64,000 bases of DNA from Desulfobacter sp. GTDB lineage: Bacteria > Desulfobacterota > Desulfobacteria > Desulfobacterales > Desulfobacteraceae. The stretch covers positions 5,980,722 to 6,044,721 of the forward strand of contig CP054837.1 in NCBI GenBank assembly GCA_028768525.1, given 5' to 3'. The notes beneath the pieces were generated by a model. That model worked only from the letters and a program-made list of their open reading frames with translations. It had not been told where the DNA came from and made no database searches. Shown here piece by piece: positions 6,926 through 14,720 of the stretch; within the stretch, counting starts at the first letter, position 1, and each line of letters opens with the position of its first letter. Both the position numbers and the translations under genes were made by a program.

Positions 6926-8920
6926 ATGGCATCCTCATATTTCGTTTCCTGCCCCATGGACTGTTTTGATCTGTGCAGGTTCATTGTGACGGCCGAGGAC
7001 AACAGGATCAGCGGCTTGAAGGGGGATCCCGGCCATCCCCTGACCCGGGGGGCGGTCTGCCGAAAGGCCAGGCACCTGCTTAAACGCCATGGGGATCCCC
7101 GCAGAGTCACCCGGCCTCTGCTCCGTTCTGAAAAAGGGTTTATTCCGGTCTCCTATGACCGGGTATTTGATCTTCTGGCGGAGAAACTCACCCAGGTAAA
7201 AAAGGAATTCGGCCCAACCGCCGTTCTCAATTATACCTCGGATGGATATGGGGGGATGAAAAATCGGAGTCAGTCCATCTTTTTCAACTATTGGGGCGGG
7301 GATTCAAGGTTTTCGGGAAGCCTGTGCTGGAGTGCCGGCATGGCGGCCCAGAAGTATGATTTCGGAAGGGCCATGGGCAGCGATCCAGGGGATGTGCTCA
7401 ACAGCGATCTTGTGATCCTATGGGGCCGGAATCCCAAATCCACCAATATGCATCTCTACTCCCTGCTGACAAAGGCCAGAAAAACAGGGACGGAAATTAT
7501 TGTGATAGATCCGGTTGAAACCCCAACAGCCAAGGCGTTTTCCAACCATATCAGGCCGGCGCCGGGCACAGACGGGGCCCTGGCCCTGGCCATGATCCAT
7601 GTGCTGATGCAGGAGGGCCTGACAGATGGCGAGTTCATCCAGGCACATGTATTGGGATATGACCGTCTCAAAAAGGCAATTGGAGAATTTACACCGGAAC
7701 ATGCCCAGGAGATCACCGGTGTGGCCGCCGCCACCATAAGGGCGGCGGCACGGCGCTATGCAAGGGCAAAAAGCGCCTCCATATTTATCGGGTACGGAAT
7801 GCAGCGCTATGAAAACGGGGGCAATGCCGTCAGAAGCATTGATGCCCTGGCCGCTGCTGCCGGCCAGCTGGGCAGGCCCGGCGCCGGTGTCCATTACGCC
7901 GCCAAATCCCTTGCCCCTTATCTTGGTGCCCCAGAGGAGGATAGCCTCAAAAATGGCGTCGACCGCCGTCTTTTTCCGGCGCCCCGCCTGGGGGCATTCA
8001 TGGCCGGTGCCCAGGCTCCCCCCGTACAGATGGGGTTTTTCTCCAGCGGCAATCCCCTGGTCCAGACCCCTGACCTGAACCGGGCCATGGAGGGATTTGA
8101 TGCTGTTCCCTTCAATGTGGTCTTTGACCAGTTCATGACAGATACAGCCGCGCGGGCCGACCTGGTGCTGCCGGCGGCAACGGTATTTGAGCAGGATGAC
8201 CTCTTTGCCACCTCCATGTATTCCCATATCCTGAATTTTTCCCAAAAGGCAGTTGAACCGCCTGCCACCCTGATGCCGGAATTCGAATTCTACCTGGCAC
8301 TGGGCCGGCATATGGGATTGGAATATGGGTTTTCGTCATCCATTGAGTATCTTGAACAATGCGCCGCCCCTTTGATCCGGGAATTTCAAAAAGACCCCGA
8401 ATTCGCCGACATTGATCTGAATACCCTTGCCAGGGCCTATCCGCGTCTCAGAAACCATGATATTGCCTGGAAGGATTTCTCCTTTGCCACCCCCTCGGGC
8501 AAAATCGAAATATTCAGCGAAACAGCGCAAAGCGACGGGCTGAGCCCCCTGCCTGAATTCAAATTGCCTGTCCAGGGCAGCCCTGAATTCCCCCTGCGCC
8601 TGCTGACCTGCCATTCGGCCCAGTCCATGCACTCCCAGGGGGAGATGGATACCAGCGGCATCCCCGATATCCATATCTGTTTTGACACGGCAAGGCAGTT
8701 GAATCTCAGCCAGAAAGACCGGGTGAGGGTGGTGGGAGAAAACGGGGAAATCGCCGCACGTGTCCGTATTGACGATGCCGTATATAAAAACACCGCTTTC
8801 ATGTACCAGGGATTCTGGCATAAAAGCGGTGCGGTGAACTTTTTAACCCTGGAACGGGTATCGGATATGGGGAACCAGCCCGCCTTTTACGATGCGTTCT
8901 GCCGCCTGGTTCCGGTATGA
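6926..8920 (+). CDS. Molybdopterin oxidoreductase with one [4Fe-4S] cluster (DMSO reductase superfamily)
   Basis: A 664-residue cytoplasmic enzyme with no Tat or Sec signal. Cysteines C9, C13, C17 and C45 form the N-terminal C-x3-C-x3-C-x27-C [4Fe-4S] site. G-S-L-C-W-S-A at about 131-137 places C134 where family members carry the molybdenum- or tungsten-ligating residue. The C-terminal third has the molydopterin-dinucleotide-binding domain, starting near F-A-T-P-S-G-K-I-E and including an H-S-A-Q-S-M-H-S segment. No Fe-S or membrane subunit follows, so the electron partner is unknown. Position at the end of the TAXI-TRAP operon suggests it acts on the imported compound. The reaction cannot be assigned: relatives reduce or oxidise S-oxides, N-oxides, polysulfide or thiol compounds. 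Confidence 0.88.
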   Translation: MASSYFVSCPMDCFDLCRFIVTAEDNRISGLKGDPGHPLTRGAVCRKARHLLKRHGDPRRVTRPLLRSEKGFIPVSYDRVFDLLAEKLTQVKKEFGPTAVLNYTSDGYGGMKNRSQSIFFNYWGGDSRFSGSLCWSAGMAAQKYDFGRAMGSDPGDVLNSDLVILWGRNPKSTNMHLYSLLTKARKTGTEIIVIDPVETPTAKAFSNHIRPAPGTDGALALAMIHVLMQEGLTDGEFIQAHVLGYDRLKKAIGEFTPEHAQEITGVAAATIRAAARRYARAKSASIFIGYGMQRYENGGNAVRSIDALAAAAGQLGRPGAGVHYAAKSLAPYLGAPEEDSLKNGVDRRLFPAPRLGAFMAGAQAPPVQMGFFSSGNPLVQTPDLNRAMEGFDAVPFNVVFDQFMTDTAARADLVLPAATVFEQDDLFATSMYSHILNFSQKAVEPPATLMPEFEFYLALGRHMGLEYGFSSSIEYLEQCAAPLIREFQKDPEFADIDLNTLARAYPRLRNHDIAWKDFSFATPSGKIEIFSETAQSDGLSPLPEFKLPVQGSPEFPLRLLTCHSAQSMHSQGEMDTSGIPDIHICFDTARQLNLSQKDRVRVVGENGEIAARVRIDDAVYKNTAFMYQGFWHKSGAVNFLTLERVSDMGNQPAFYDAFCRLVPV

Positions 8921-8956
8921 TCTCCAGGATAAAGCGCCCTTGTTGTCAGGGATGCA

Positions 8957-9403
8957 TTACTGGATTTTGAACCAGGTCTGGGTCCTGAAGAAAAAGGCGA
9001 TATAGCCGCGGACCATGAGGTTGCCTTCCTCCACCCATAATTTGCAGTCATACACTTTGCCGTCCTTGGGATCCAGTATGGTGCCGTCGGCAAATTCGTC
9101 CCCGTCTTTTTCAAGGTCCCGGATAATTTCCATCCCCACGATGGGCTTGTCTTTTCTGTCATCGTCGGAATCGCAGTCGTCGCAGATCGGATTGGGATCT
9201 TCTCCGGGCTTCCGGAATAACTTCACTATTTTTCCGTAGTATTTTCCGTCTTTTTCAAAAATCTGAACGATGGATTTGGGTTCATTGGTTTCATCGTCAA
9301 TGGTTTTCCACTTGCCTACGATGGGGGCCTGTGCATAGGCGGCGCAGGCGGCAACAAAGGTGAAAATTAAGGTAAGGATGGTGAGCCTGAGACTTGTTTT
9401 CAT
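8957..9403 (-). CDS. DUF2147 family exported protein
   Basis: A 148-residue protein with an N-terminal export signal. The segment F-V-A-A-C at 16-20 could be a lipobox placing a lipid on C20, or the signal could be cut later after A-Y-A, so lipoprotein versus soluble periplasmic form is unresolved. The mature part has the DUF2147 pattern: G-K-W-K-T-I-D-D near the start, then I-F-E-K-D-G-K-Y-Y-G-K-I-V, an acidic insert with C-D-D-C-D, and a final G-Y-I-A-F-F-F-R-T-Q-T-W. DUF2147 proteins have no settled function. The gene is divergent from the TetR regulator and their promoters overlap an inverted repeat, so it is a probable target of that repressor. Confidence 0.85.
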   Translation of the reverse strand: MKTSLRLTILTLIFTFVAACAAYAQAPIVGKWKTIDDETNEPKSIVQIFEKDGKYYGKIVKLFRKPGEDPNPICDDCDSDDDRKDKPIVGMEIIRDLEKDGDEFADGTILDPKDGKVYDCKLWVEEGNLMVRGYIAFFFRTQTWFKIQ

Positions 9404-9476
9404 AATTCTTCTCCACGTAAAGGTTATAAAAAAGAACAGAAAATAAACAATGTTTATTACTTAATCGGATGTTCAT

Positions 9477-9514
9477 TTTATGTCAACAAAAATTCATATT
9501 TGTGTTGACATAAA
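9477..9514. promoter_or_regulatory. Inverted-repeat operator between DUF2147 gene and TetR gene
   Basis: TTTATGTCAACA at 9477-9488 is repeated inverted as TGTTGACATAAA at 9503-9514 with 14 bases between. Each arm holds a TTGACA or its complement, so the arms overlap the -35 boxes of both divergent promoters. A second smaller repeat, AGAAT..ATTCT, lies at 9531-9544. This layout fits autoregulation by the TetR protein. Confidence 0.65.
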
Positions 9515-9533
9515 TGAATCTTCTATTTATAGA
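9505..9533 (+). promoter_or_regulatory. Sigma-70-type promoter for the tetR gene
   Basis: TTGACA at 9505-9510, a 17-base spacer and TATAGA at 9528-9533 give a near-consensus promoter with a start near 9540, just ahead of the ATG at 9568. The -35 box lies inside the right arm of the inverted repeat. Confidence 0.75.
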
Positions 9534-9567
9534 ATGAATATTCTAAGTTTGAAATGGTGAATTGTTT

Positions 9568-10206
9568 ATGACAGCAGCAGGACAGACAGAAAAGAAAATG
9601 ACCCGGAAGGAAAGGGATGATCTAAGGAAGCGCAGGGAAATCCTGGAGGCGGCCCTGGAAATATTTGCAGCCAGGGGTTTTCATTCCACCACCATGGCTC
9701 AGATTTCAAAGCGGTCCCAATATCCGCTGGGGACCATTTATAAATATTTTCCTGGAAAAAAAGAGATGTACCATGACCTGGTCATCAACCGGGTCCGGCA
9801 CCTGGGGGTGATCCTGGCAGAGATCCGCAGGGACCAGGAACTGGATATCTGCGGAAAACTCAAGGCCTGCCTCATGGCCCAGGCGGATTTTTACAAGGCC
9901 AACCGGGAGGTGGTTAAAATCTACATTTCCGAACGGTCCAATATCGATGCCGTGGCCATGCCCAAGCTCAACGAAAGGGTGAACACATTTCATGAAAAAA
10001 TGGTGGCGCTTTTCCAGGATCTTTTCGAACAGGGGATTGAGGCGGGACTTTTTAAAGCCTACCCCGGCCGGGATATGGCCGATCTTTATGCGGATATCGT
10101 CCATTCTGCGGCCTGGGCCTCCCTGTTCAGGGAAGAGGATGGGGCACAGGCCGAAAAGCGGCTGTCCATGATTTTTGATATGTTTACCACTGGAATCATA
10201 AAATAA
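9568..10206 (+). CDS. TetR/AcrR-family transcriptional regulator
   Basis: A 212-residue repressor-type protein. The TetR DNA-binding domain spans about residues 20-66: R-E-I-L-E-A-A-L-E-I-F-A-A-R-G-F, then T-T-M-A-Q-I-S and the recognition helix P-L-G-T-I-Y-K-Y-F. The remaining helical domain would bind a small ligand. The ATG at 9568 is preferred to an upstream in-frame TTG at 9562. It is divergent from the DUF2147 gene and 106 bases upstream of the acyl-CoA dehydrogenase on the same strand. Together with the common TetR control of fatty-acid degradation genes, this suggests an acyl-CoA effector, which is inference only. Confidence 0.9.
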   Translation: MTAAGQTEKKMTRKERDDLRKRREILEAALEIFAARGFHSTTMAQISKRSQYPLGTIYKYFPGKKEMYHDLVINRVRHLGVILAEIRRDQELDICGKLKACLMAQADFYKANREVVKIYISERSNIDAVAMPKLNERVNTFHEKMVALFQDLFEQGIEAGLFKAYPGRDMADLYADIVHSAAWASLFREEDGAQAEKRLSMIFDMFTTGIIK

Positions 10207-10312
10207 AGGAAGTTGAAAACAAAGATGAATCAATACCGGCACAAGAAATCAATATAGACCCAAAAGAGCAACACATAAAATAACTAAACCCAGGATAAAG
10301 GAGACATCCCCT

Positions 10313-12124
10313 ATGGCACAATCCATTGCTGACAGAAGAGACCAGGATTTTGTACTTCATGAAATGCTTTCGGCCTCGGATCTGGCGGAACATGAACTGT
10401 TTGAAGACTTTAACAAAAAAACCATGGACATGGTGGTTAAAGAGGCCAGGAATCTGGCGGTCAAGGAGATTCTCCCCACCAACAAGGAAGGCGACGAACA
10501 GGGCTGCCACCTTGAAAACGATAAGGTGACCATACCGGAATCTTTTCACCGGATTTACGACCTGTTCTGTGAAGGGGAATGGCTGGCCATGTGTGATGAC
10601 CCCGATTTCGGCGGCCAGGGGATGCCCAGGGTCCTGGCCACGGCAGCCGGCGAATTGTTCACCGGCGCCAATTGTGCCTTTCTCATGTACCCGGGCCTGA
10701 CCCACGGGGCCGGCAAGCTGGTTGAGGAATTCGGTACTGAAGAGCAGAAAAATATTTATCTGAAAAATCTGTACACAGGTAAATGGGCCGGCACCATGTG
10801 CCTGACAGAACCCGAAGCCGGTTCAGACGTCGGAAACCTTTCCACCACCGCTGTGAAAAACGATGACGGTACCTATACCATCACCGGCAACAAAATTTTC
10901 ATCTCCGGCGGCGACCAGGATATCACAGAAAATATCATCCACCCGGTTCTGGCCAGAATCGAAGGGGCCCCGGCCGGCACCAAGGGCATCTCACTTTTCC
11001 TGGTTCCCAAATACCGGGTCAATGATGACGGCTCCATCGGCGAGTTCAACGATGTCACCTGTACCGGCCTTGAAGAAAAAATGGGCATCCATGGCAATGC
11101 CACCGCATCCCTGTCCTTTGGTTCCAAGGGAAATTGTATCGGCGAACTGCTGGGCGAAGAAAACAAGGGAATGAAGGCCATGTTCGTCATGATGAACGAA
11201 GCACGGCTGGGCGTTGCCATGCAGGGCTTCGGGTTTGCCACTGCCTCTTACATCAATGCCGTAAACTATGCCAAGGAAAGAATCCAGGGCGTGGACCTGA
11301 CCAAGATTTTTGATGCCGAACCCAAACCTGTGGCCATTGCCAACCATCCCGACGTCAAACGGCAGCTCATGTCCATGAAGGCCAATGTTGACGGCATGCG
11401 CGGCCTGCTCTATTTCACGGCCATATGTTTTGACCGGGCCAAAACCGCCGCCACGGATGAGGAAAAAGAAAAATGGGAAGGCCTGATCGAACTGCTCACC
11501 CCCATTACCAAAGCCTATAATACCGACCGTTCCTTTGAGGTCTGCGTCCAGGGCGTCCAGATTTACGGCGGGTATGGTTTTATCCAGGAATACCCCCAGG
11601 AACAGCTGCTCAGAGACTGCAAGATCACCTCAATCTACGAAGGCACCAACGGCATTCAGTCCATGGACCTTCTCGGCAGGAAACTGGGCCTGAAAAAGGG
11701 TAAACCCTTCATGGATCTTCTGACAGAAATGAATCTGACCATTGCAGCGGCCAAGGAAATTGAAACCCTGGCCCCGCTGGCAGCCAAGGTTGAAGCCGCC
11801 GTGAACAAGCTGGGCGAAGTGGCCATGCACATGGGCATGACCGCCATGTCCGAAAAAGTGCTGGATGCCTTTGCCATGGCCAACCCCTTCCTGGACGTCT
11901 GCGGCGATGTCTGCATGGCCTGGATCGAACTGTGGCGCGCCCTTGTGGCCCAGCCGAAAATTGAAAAGGCCAAGAAAAAAGACGTGGCCTTCTACCAGGG
12001 CCAGGTTAAAACCGCAGAATACTATATTTCCTGGATTTTGCCGGCCACCATGGGCAAGATGGAGGCCCTCCAGGGCAATATCCCGGCCATCATGGAAATG
12101 CCCGACGCGGCCTTTGCCGGTTAA
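10313..12124 (+). CDS. Acyl-CoA dehydrogenase, large (about 600-residue) DmdC/AidB-like type
   Basis: A 603-residue flavoprotein that introduces a double bond at C2-C3 of an acyl-CoA. An N-terminal extension precedes the usual fold. C-L-T-E-P-E-A-G-S-D is the flavin-contact signature, and Q-I-Y-G-G-Y-G-F-I-Q-E-Y followed by I-Y-E-G-T-N-G-I-Q is the C-terminal helical signature, with the Glu of Y-E-G-T in the position of the likely base in this subfamily. A C-terminal extra domain follows, as in 3-methylmercaptopropionyl-CoA dehydrogenase (DmdC) and related enzymes common in Desulfobacterales. The actual chain substrate is not readable. A G-G-A-G ribosome site precedes the ATG. The upstream TetR gene is its probable regulator, and a strong terminator follows. 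Confidence 0.92.
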   Translation: MAQSIADRRDQDFVLHEMLSASDLAEHELFEDFNKKTMDMVVKEARNLAVKEILPTNKEGDEQGCHLENDKVTIPESFHRIYDLFCEGEWLAMCDDPDFGGQGMPRVLATAAGELFTGANCAFLMYPGLTHGAGKLVEEFGTEEQKNIYLKNLYTGKWAGTMCLTEPEAGSDVGNLSTTAVKNDDGTYTITGNKIFISGGDQDITENIIHPVLARIEGAPAGTKGISLFLVPKYRVNDDGSIGEFNDVTCTGLEEKMGIHGNATASLSFGSKGNCIGELLGEENKGMKAMFVMMNEARLGVAMQGFGFATASYINAVNYAKERIQGVDLTKIFDAEPKPVAIANHPDVKRQLMSMKANVDGMRGLLYFTAICFDRAKTAATDEEKEKWEGLIELLTPITKAYNTDRSFEVCVQGVQIYGGYGFIQEYPQEQLLRDCKITSIYEGTNGIQSMDLLGRKLGLKKGKPFMDLLTEMNLTIAAAKEIETLAPLAAKVEAAVNKLGEVAMHMGMTAMSEKVLDAFAMANPFLDVCGDVCMAWIELWRALVAQPKIEKAKKKDVAFYQGQVKTAEYYISWILPATMGKMEALQGNIPAIMEMPDAAFAG

Positions 12125-12132
12125 TCAGGAAT

Positions 12133-12159
12133 GAAACCGGCGGGCATAACACCGGTTTC
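12133..12159 (+). terminator. Small hairpin after acyl-CoA dehydrogenase
   Basis: GAAACCGG at 12133-12140 pairs with CCGGTTTC at 12152-12159 across an 11-base loop, followed by G-T-T-T-C-C-T-T. It probably assists the larger terminator 25 bases downstream. Confidence 0.5.
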
Positions 12160-12181
12160 GTTTCCTTAGGAATCCCCTGCG

Positions 12182-12221
12182 AAAAAGGGGCAGGCAGCCG
12201 TTGATCTGCCTGTCCCTTTTT
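12182..12221 (+). terminator. Rho-independent terminator
   Basis: AAAAAGGGGCAGGCAG at 12182-12197 pairs with 12206-12221 over 16 bases with one G-T wobble and an 8-base loop. The T-rich right arm is followed by C-A then six T residues. Confidence 0.85.
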
Positions 12222-12371
12222 CATTTTTTCTGTCCCCATTCTCCCAAAGAAACCCTTTGCAAATTGAAATACTTTCGTATATCGTAACCATACTGCGGTA
12301 TCGCCCCGCTGCTGCAGCCGATTCAACTTTAACATAGCGATCCATTCAAAAATAATAAAAGGGGGGACATC

Positions 12372-14666
12372 ATGGTCCCGGACCTTTCAGAATATTTTAA
12401 ACGTATATTTTTTTCCAACCGTCAGTATTCCTTGTACCAGTGGCAGGAAAAAAGCTTTATCTTTGTATTCGGGGCGGTCTGCATTGCCGCCCTGCCGGCC
12501 CTGGTAAACAGCTCCCTCGCAGCGGTGAAAGATGAAATGTGGGTCAATCTGGTAGCCTATAATGCAGCCTATCTGCTGTGTATTATCCTGACCTTTTTTA
12601 AGAAAATACCATTCAAGCCCAGGGCCTGGACCGGGGTGCTGGTCTTTCTCGCATTGGGTTTTTTATCCATTTATTCGGTGGGCCCCACGGGAAGCGGCCG
12701 CATCTGGCTGTTTTCCACCACCATCTTTACGACCTTGATACTGGGGACCCGGGCCGGGATCGTCATCCTCATGCTCCAGGCGTTAGGCCTGTCGCTGTTT
12801 TATTTTTACCTTAAAACAGATTTTGTTTATTGGGCCAATCTGGGGGCGTACTCGCCCAGGGTCTGGATCACCACCTCCATCACCCTGATGTTTTTGAGTA
12901 TTGTATCCATGGTGGCCATGGCACGGGTGATCCGCTCCATCTCATTATCCCTTGATGCTTCCAAGCAGGCTGAATCCAGGCTTAAGGAGACCACCCGTCA
13001 GCTTTACCATCGGGTGAAGGAGCACAACCAGACCATTTTATCCCTCAGGGAAAGCGAAAAAAGATGGCATTTTGCCCTGGAGGGCGCCGGAGACGGGGTC
13101 TGGGACTGGGCGGTAGAGGCAAATAAAATTTATTTTTCCAACCAGTGGAAAAAAATGCTCGGTTACGCCCAAAATGAAATCGGGGACGGGCCGGAAGAAT
13201 GGTTTGACAGGATCCACCCCGATGAGCGCCACAATATCCGCAAGACAATTGAACAGTATATCCGCCGGAAGGTGCCGTATTTCAAAAACCGTTACCGCCT
13301 GCGCTGCAAGGATGGAACCTACAAGTGGATTCTGGACAGGGGCAGGGTGATGGACTGGGATGATAACGGGGCGCCCGTACGGATCATCGGTACCCATGCG
13401 GACATCACCATGATAAAGGAGCTGGAAGATCAGAAGACGGAATACAAATCCCGGCTTCAGCAGGCCCAGAAAATGGAAGCCATCGGTACTCTGGCCGGGG
13501 GGATTGCCCATGATTTCAACAATATCCTCTTTCCAATCCTGGGCCATTCCGAGATTCTCCTGGCTGATGGAGGCCTTAAAAATAAGGATGCCATGAACAG
13601 CCTTGGCCAGATCCACTCCTCTGCCTTAAGGGCCAAGGAGCTTGTTCAGCAAATACTGACCTTTTCCCGCCAGGAAAGCACAGAATACAGGCCGGTCAAG
13701 GTGCAGTTTGTCCTGAAAGAGGTGGTCAAGTTGCTCAGGTCGACCATTCCCCGCACCATTGAAATCAAACAATTTGTTGATATGGACTGCCGGACCATTT
13801 TAGCAGACGCCATTCAAATCCATCAGATTATAATGAACCTGGCCACAAACGCCTACCATGCCATGGATGAACAGGGGGGAGAGTTGAAGATCTATCTGGC
13901 AAACCGGGATATTGAACCGGCCGATGCCAGACCCCTGGGCATCCGCCCCGGCCCTGCCGTTTGTCTGGCCGTGGCCGATACCGGCATGGGCATGGCCCCG
14001 GATCTGGTGAAAAAGATATTCGATCCCTTTTTTACCACCAAGGAAAAGGGCCAGGGAACAGGCATGGGCCTGTCTGTGGTGCACGGTATTGTGAAAAATA
14101 TGAAGGGCTGTATCAATGTATATTCCGAGCCCGGAAAGGGAACGGAATTCAAAATTTATTTTCCGGCTGAAGCTTCGGCAGAGATCAACGACGGCCTCAA
14201 TAAAAAGCCTGACATCGGGGTGTTGATGGGGAAGGAGCACATCCTGCTGGTGGACGACGAGCAGTCCATCCTGGATTTGGAACAGCAGAGCCTGGAGCGT
14301 CTGGGCTACACCGTGGATGCCGTGGACAGTCCCATGGATGCCCTAACCCATTTCAGCGCCGCCCCCAATGCCTATGACCTGGTTATCACGGATATGGCCA
14401 TGCCCGGGATGCCGGGCAGTGAATTAACGGCAAAACTATTGGATGTCCGCAGGGATATTCCCGTGCTGCTTTGCACGGGGTTCAGCGAAAAAATGACACC
14501 GGAGATGGTGAGACAACTGGGTATCCGGGAGGTGATCATGAAACCGGTGCTCATGAGGGAACTCTCTGCAGCCATCCGCAGGGTGCTGGATGGTGCCCCC
14601 GGGACTGATTTCATCCATGCGGACCTCTCCGGCAATGAAAAGGTCCGGAACAAAGTCTCCTTCTGA
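12372..14666 (+). CDS. Membrane hybrid histidine kinase (TM-PAS-HisKA-HATPase-receiver)
   Basis: A 764-residue sensor. About six membrane helices occupy residues 25-185, followed by a short coiled coil. A PAS domain of the PAS_3 type spans about 232-350 (A-L-E-G-A-G-D-G-V-W-D-W, later H-P-D-E-R). The histidine box G-G-I-A-H-D-F-N-N puts the phospho-acceptor at H380. The ATPase has D-T-G-M-G-M and G-T-G-M-G-L-S loops, and a C-terminal receiver carries acidic D-D near 625 and phospho-acceptor D674 in V-I-T-D-M-A-M-P-G. Signal and output are unknown: no DNA-binding regulator is adjacent. The gene stands alone between two terminators, with an A-rich G-G-G-G-G-G-A-C-A-T ribosome site before the ATG. 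Confidence 0.93.
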   Translation: MVPDLSEYFKRIFFSNRQYSLYQWQEKSFIFVFGAVCIAALPALVNSSLAAVKDEMWVNLVAYNAAYLLCIILTFFKKIPFKPRAWTGVLVFLALGFLSIYSVGPTGSGRIWLFSTTIFTTLILGTRAGIVILMLQALGLSLFYFYLKTDFVYWANLGAYSPRVWITTSITLMFLSIVSMVAMARVIRSISLSLDASKQAESRLKETTRQLYHRVKEHNQTILSLRESEKRWHFALEGAGDGVWDWAVEANKIYFSNQWKKMLGYAQNEIGDGPEEWFDRIHPDERHNIRKTIEQYIRRKVPYFKNRYRLRCKDGTYKWILDRGRVMDWDDNGAPVRIIGTHADITMIKELEDQKTEYKSRLQQAQKMEAIGTLAGGIAHDFNNILFPILGHSEILLADGGLKNKDAMNSLGQIHSSALRAKELVQQILTFSRQESTEYRPVKVQFVLKEVVKLLRSTIPRTIEIKQFVDMDCRTILADAIQIHQIIMNLATNAYHAMDEQGGELKIYLANRDIEPADARPLGIRPGPAVCLAVADTGMGMAPDLVKKIFDPFFTTKEKGQGTGMGLSVVHGIVKNMKGCINVYSEPGKGTEFKIYFPAEASAEINDGLNKKPDIGVLMGKEHILLVDDEQSILDLEQQSLERLGYTVDAVDSPMDALTHFSAAPNAYDLVITDMAMPGMPGSELTAKLLDVRRDIPVLLCTGFSEKMTPEMVRQLGIREVIMKPVLMRELSAAIRRVLDGAPGTDFIHADLSGNEKVRNKVSF

Positions 14667-14675
14667 CCCCTTTGG

Positions 14676-14709
14676 CCTGTTCCGGACACAAAGCGGTGCC
14701 CGGAACAGG
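14676..14709. terminator. Bidirectional terminator between convergent genes
   Basis: CCTGTTCCGG at 14676-14685 pairs with CCGGAACAGG at 14700-14709 across 14 bases. It lies between the sensor kinase (plus) and leuA (minus). T-tracts are weak on both sides, so termination strength is uncertain. Confidence 0.6.
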
Positions 14710-14720
14710 GTGGGGAGGGC

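Noticed and set aside
7418..8311. 297-codon minus-strand frame inside the molybdopterin oxidoreductase
   Set aside because: Antisense shadow of a gene with conserved Fe-S and pterin motifs.
10314..10331. Sigma-54-like TGGCACA..TTGCT at the acyl-CoA dehydrogenase start
   Set aside because: The GG to GC spacing is 11 rather than 10, and the element lies inside the coding start.
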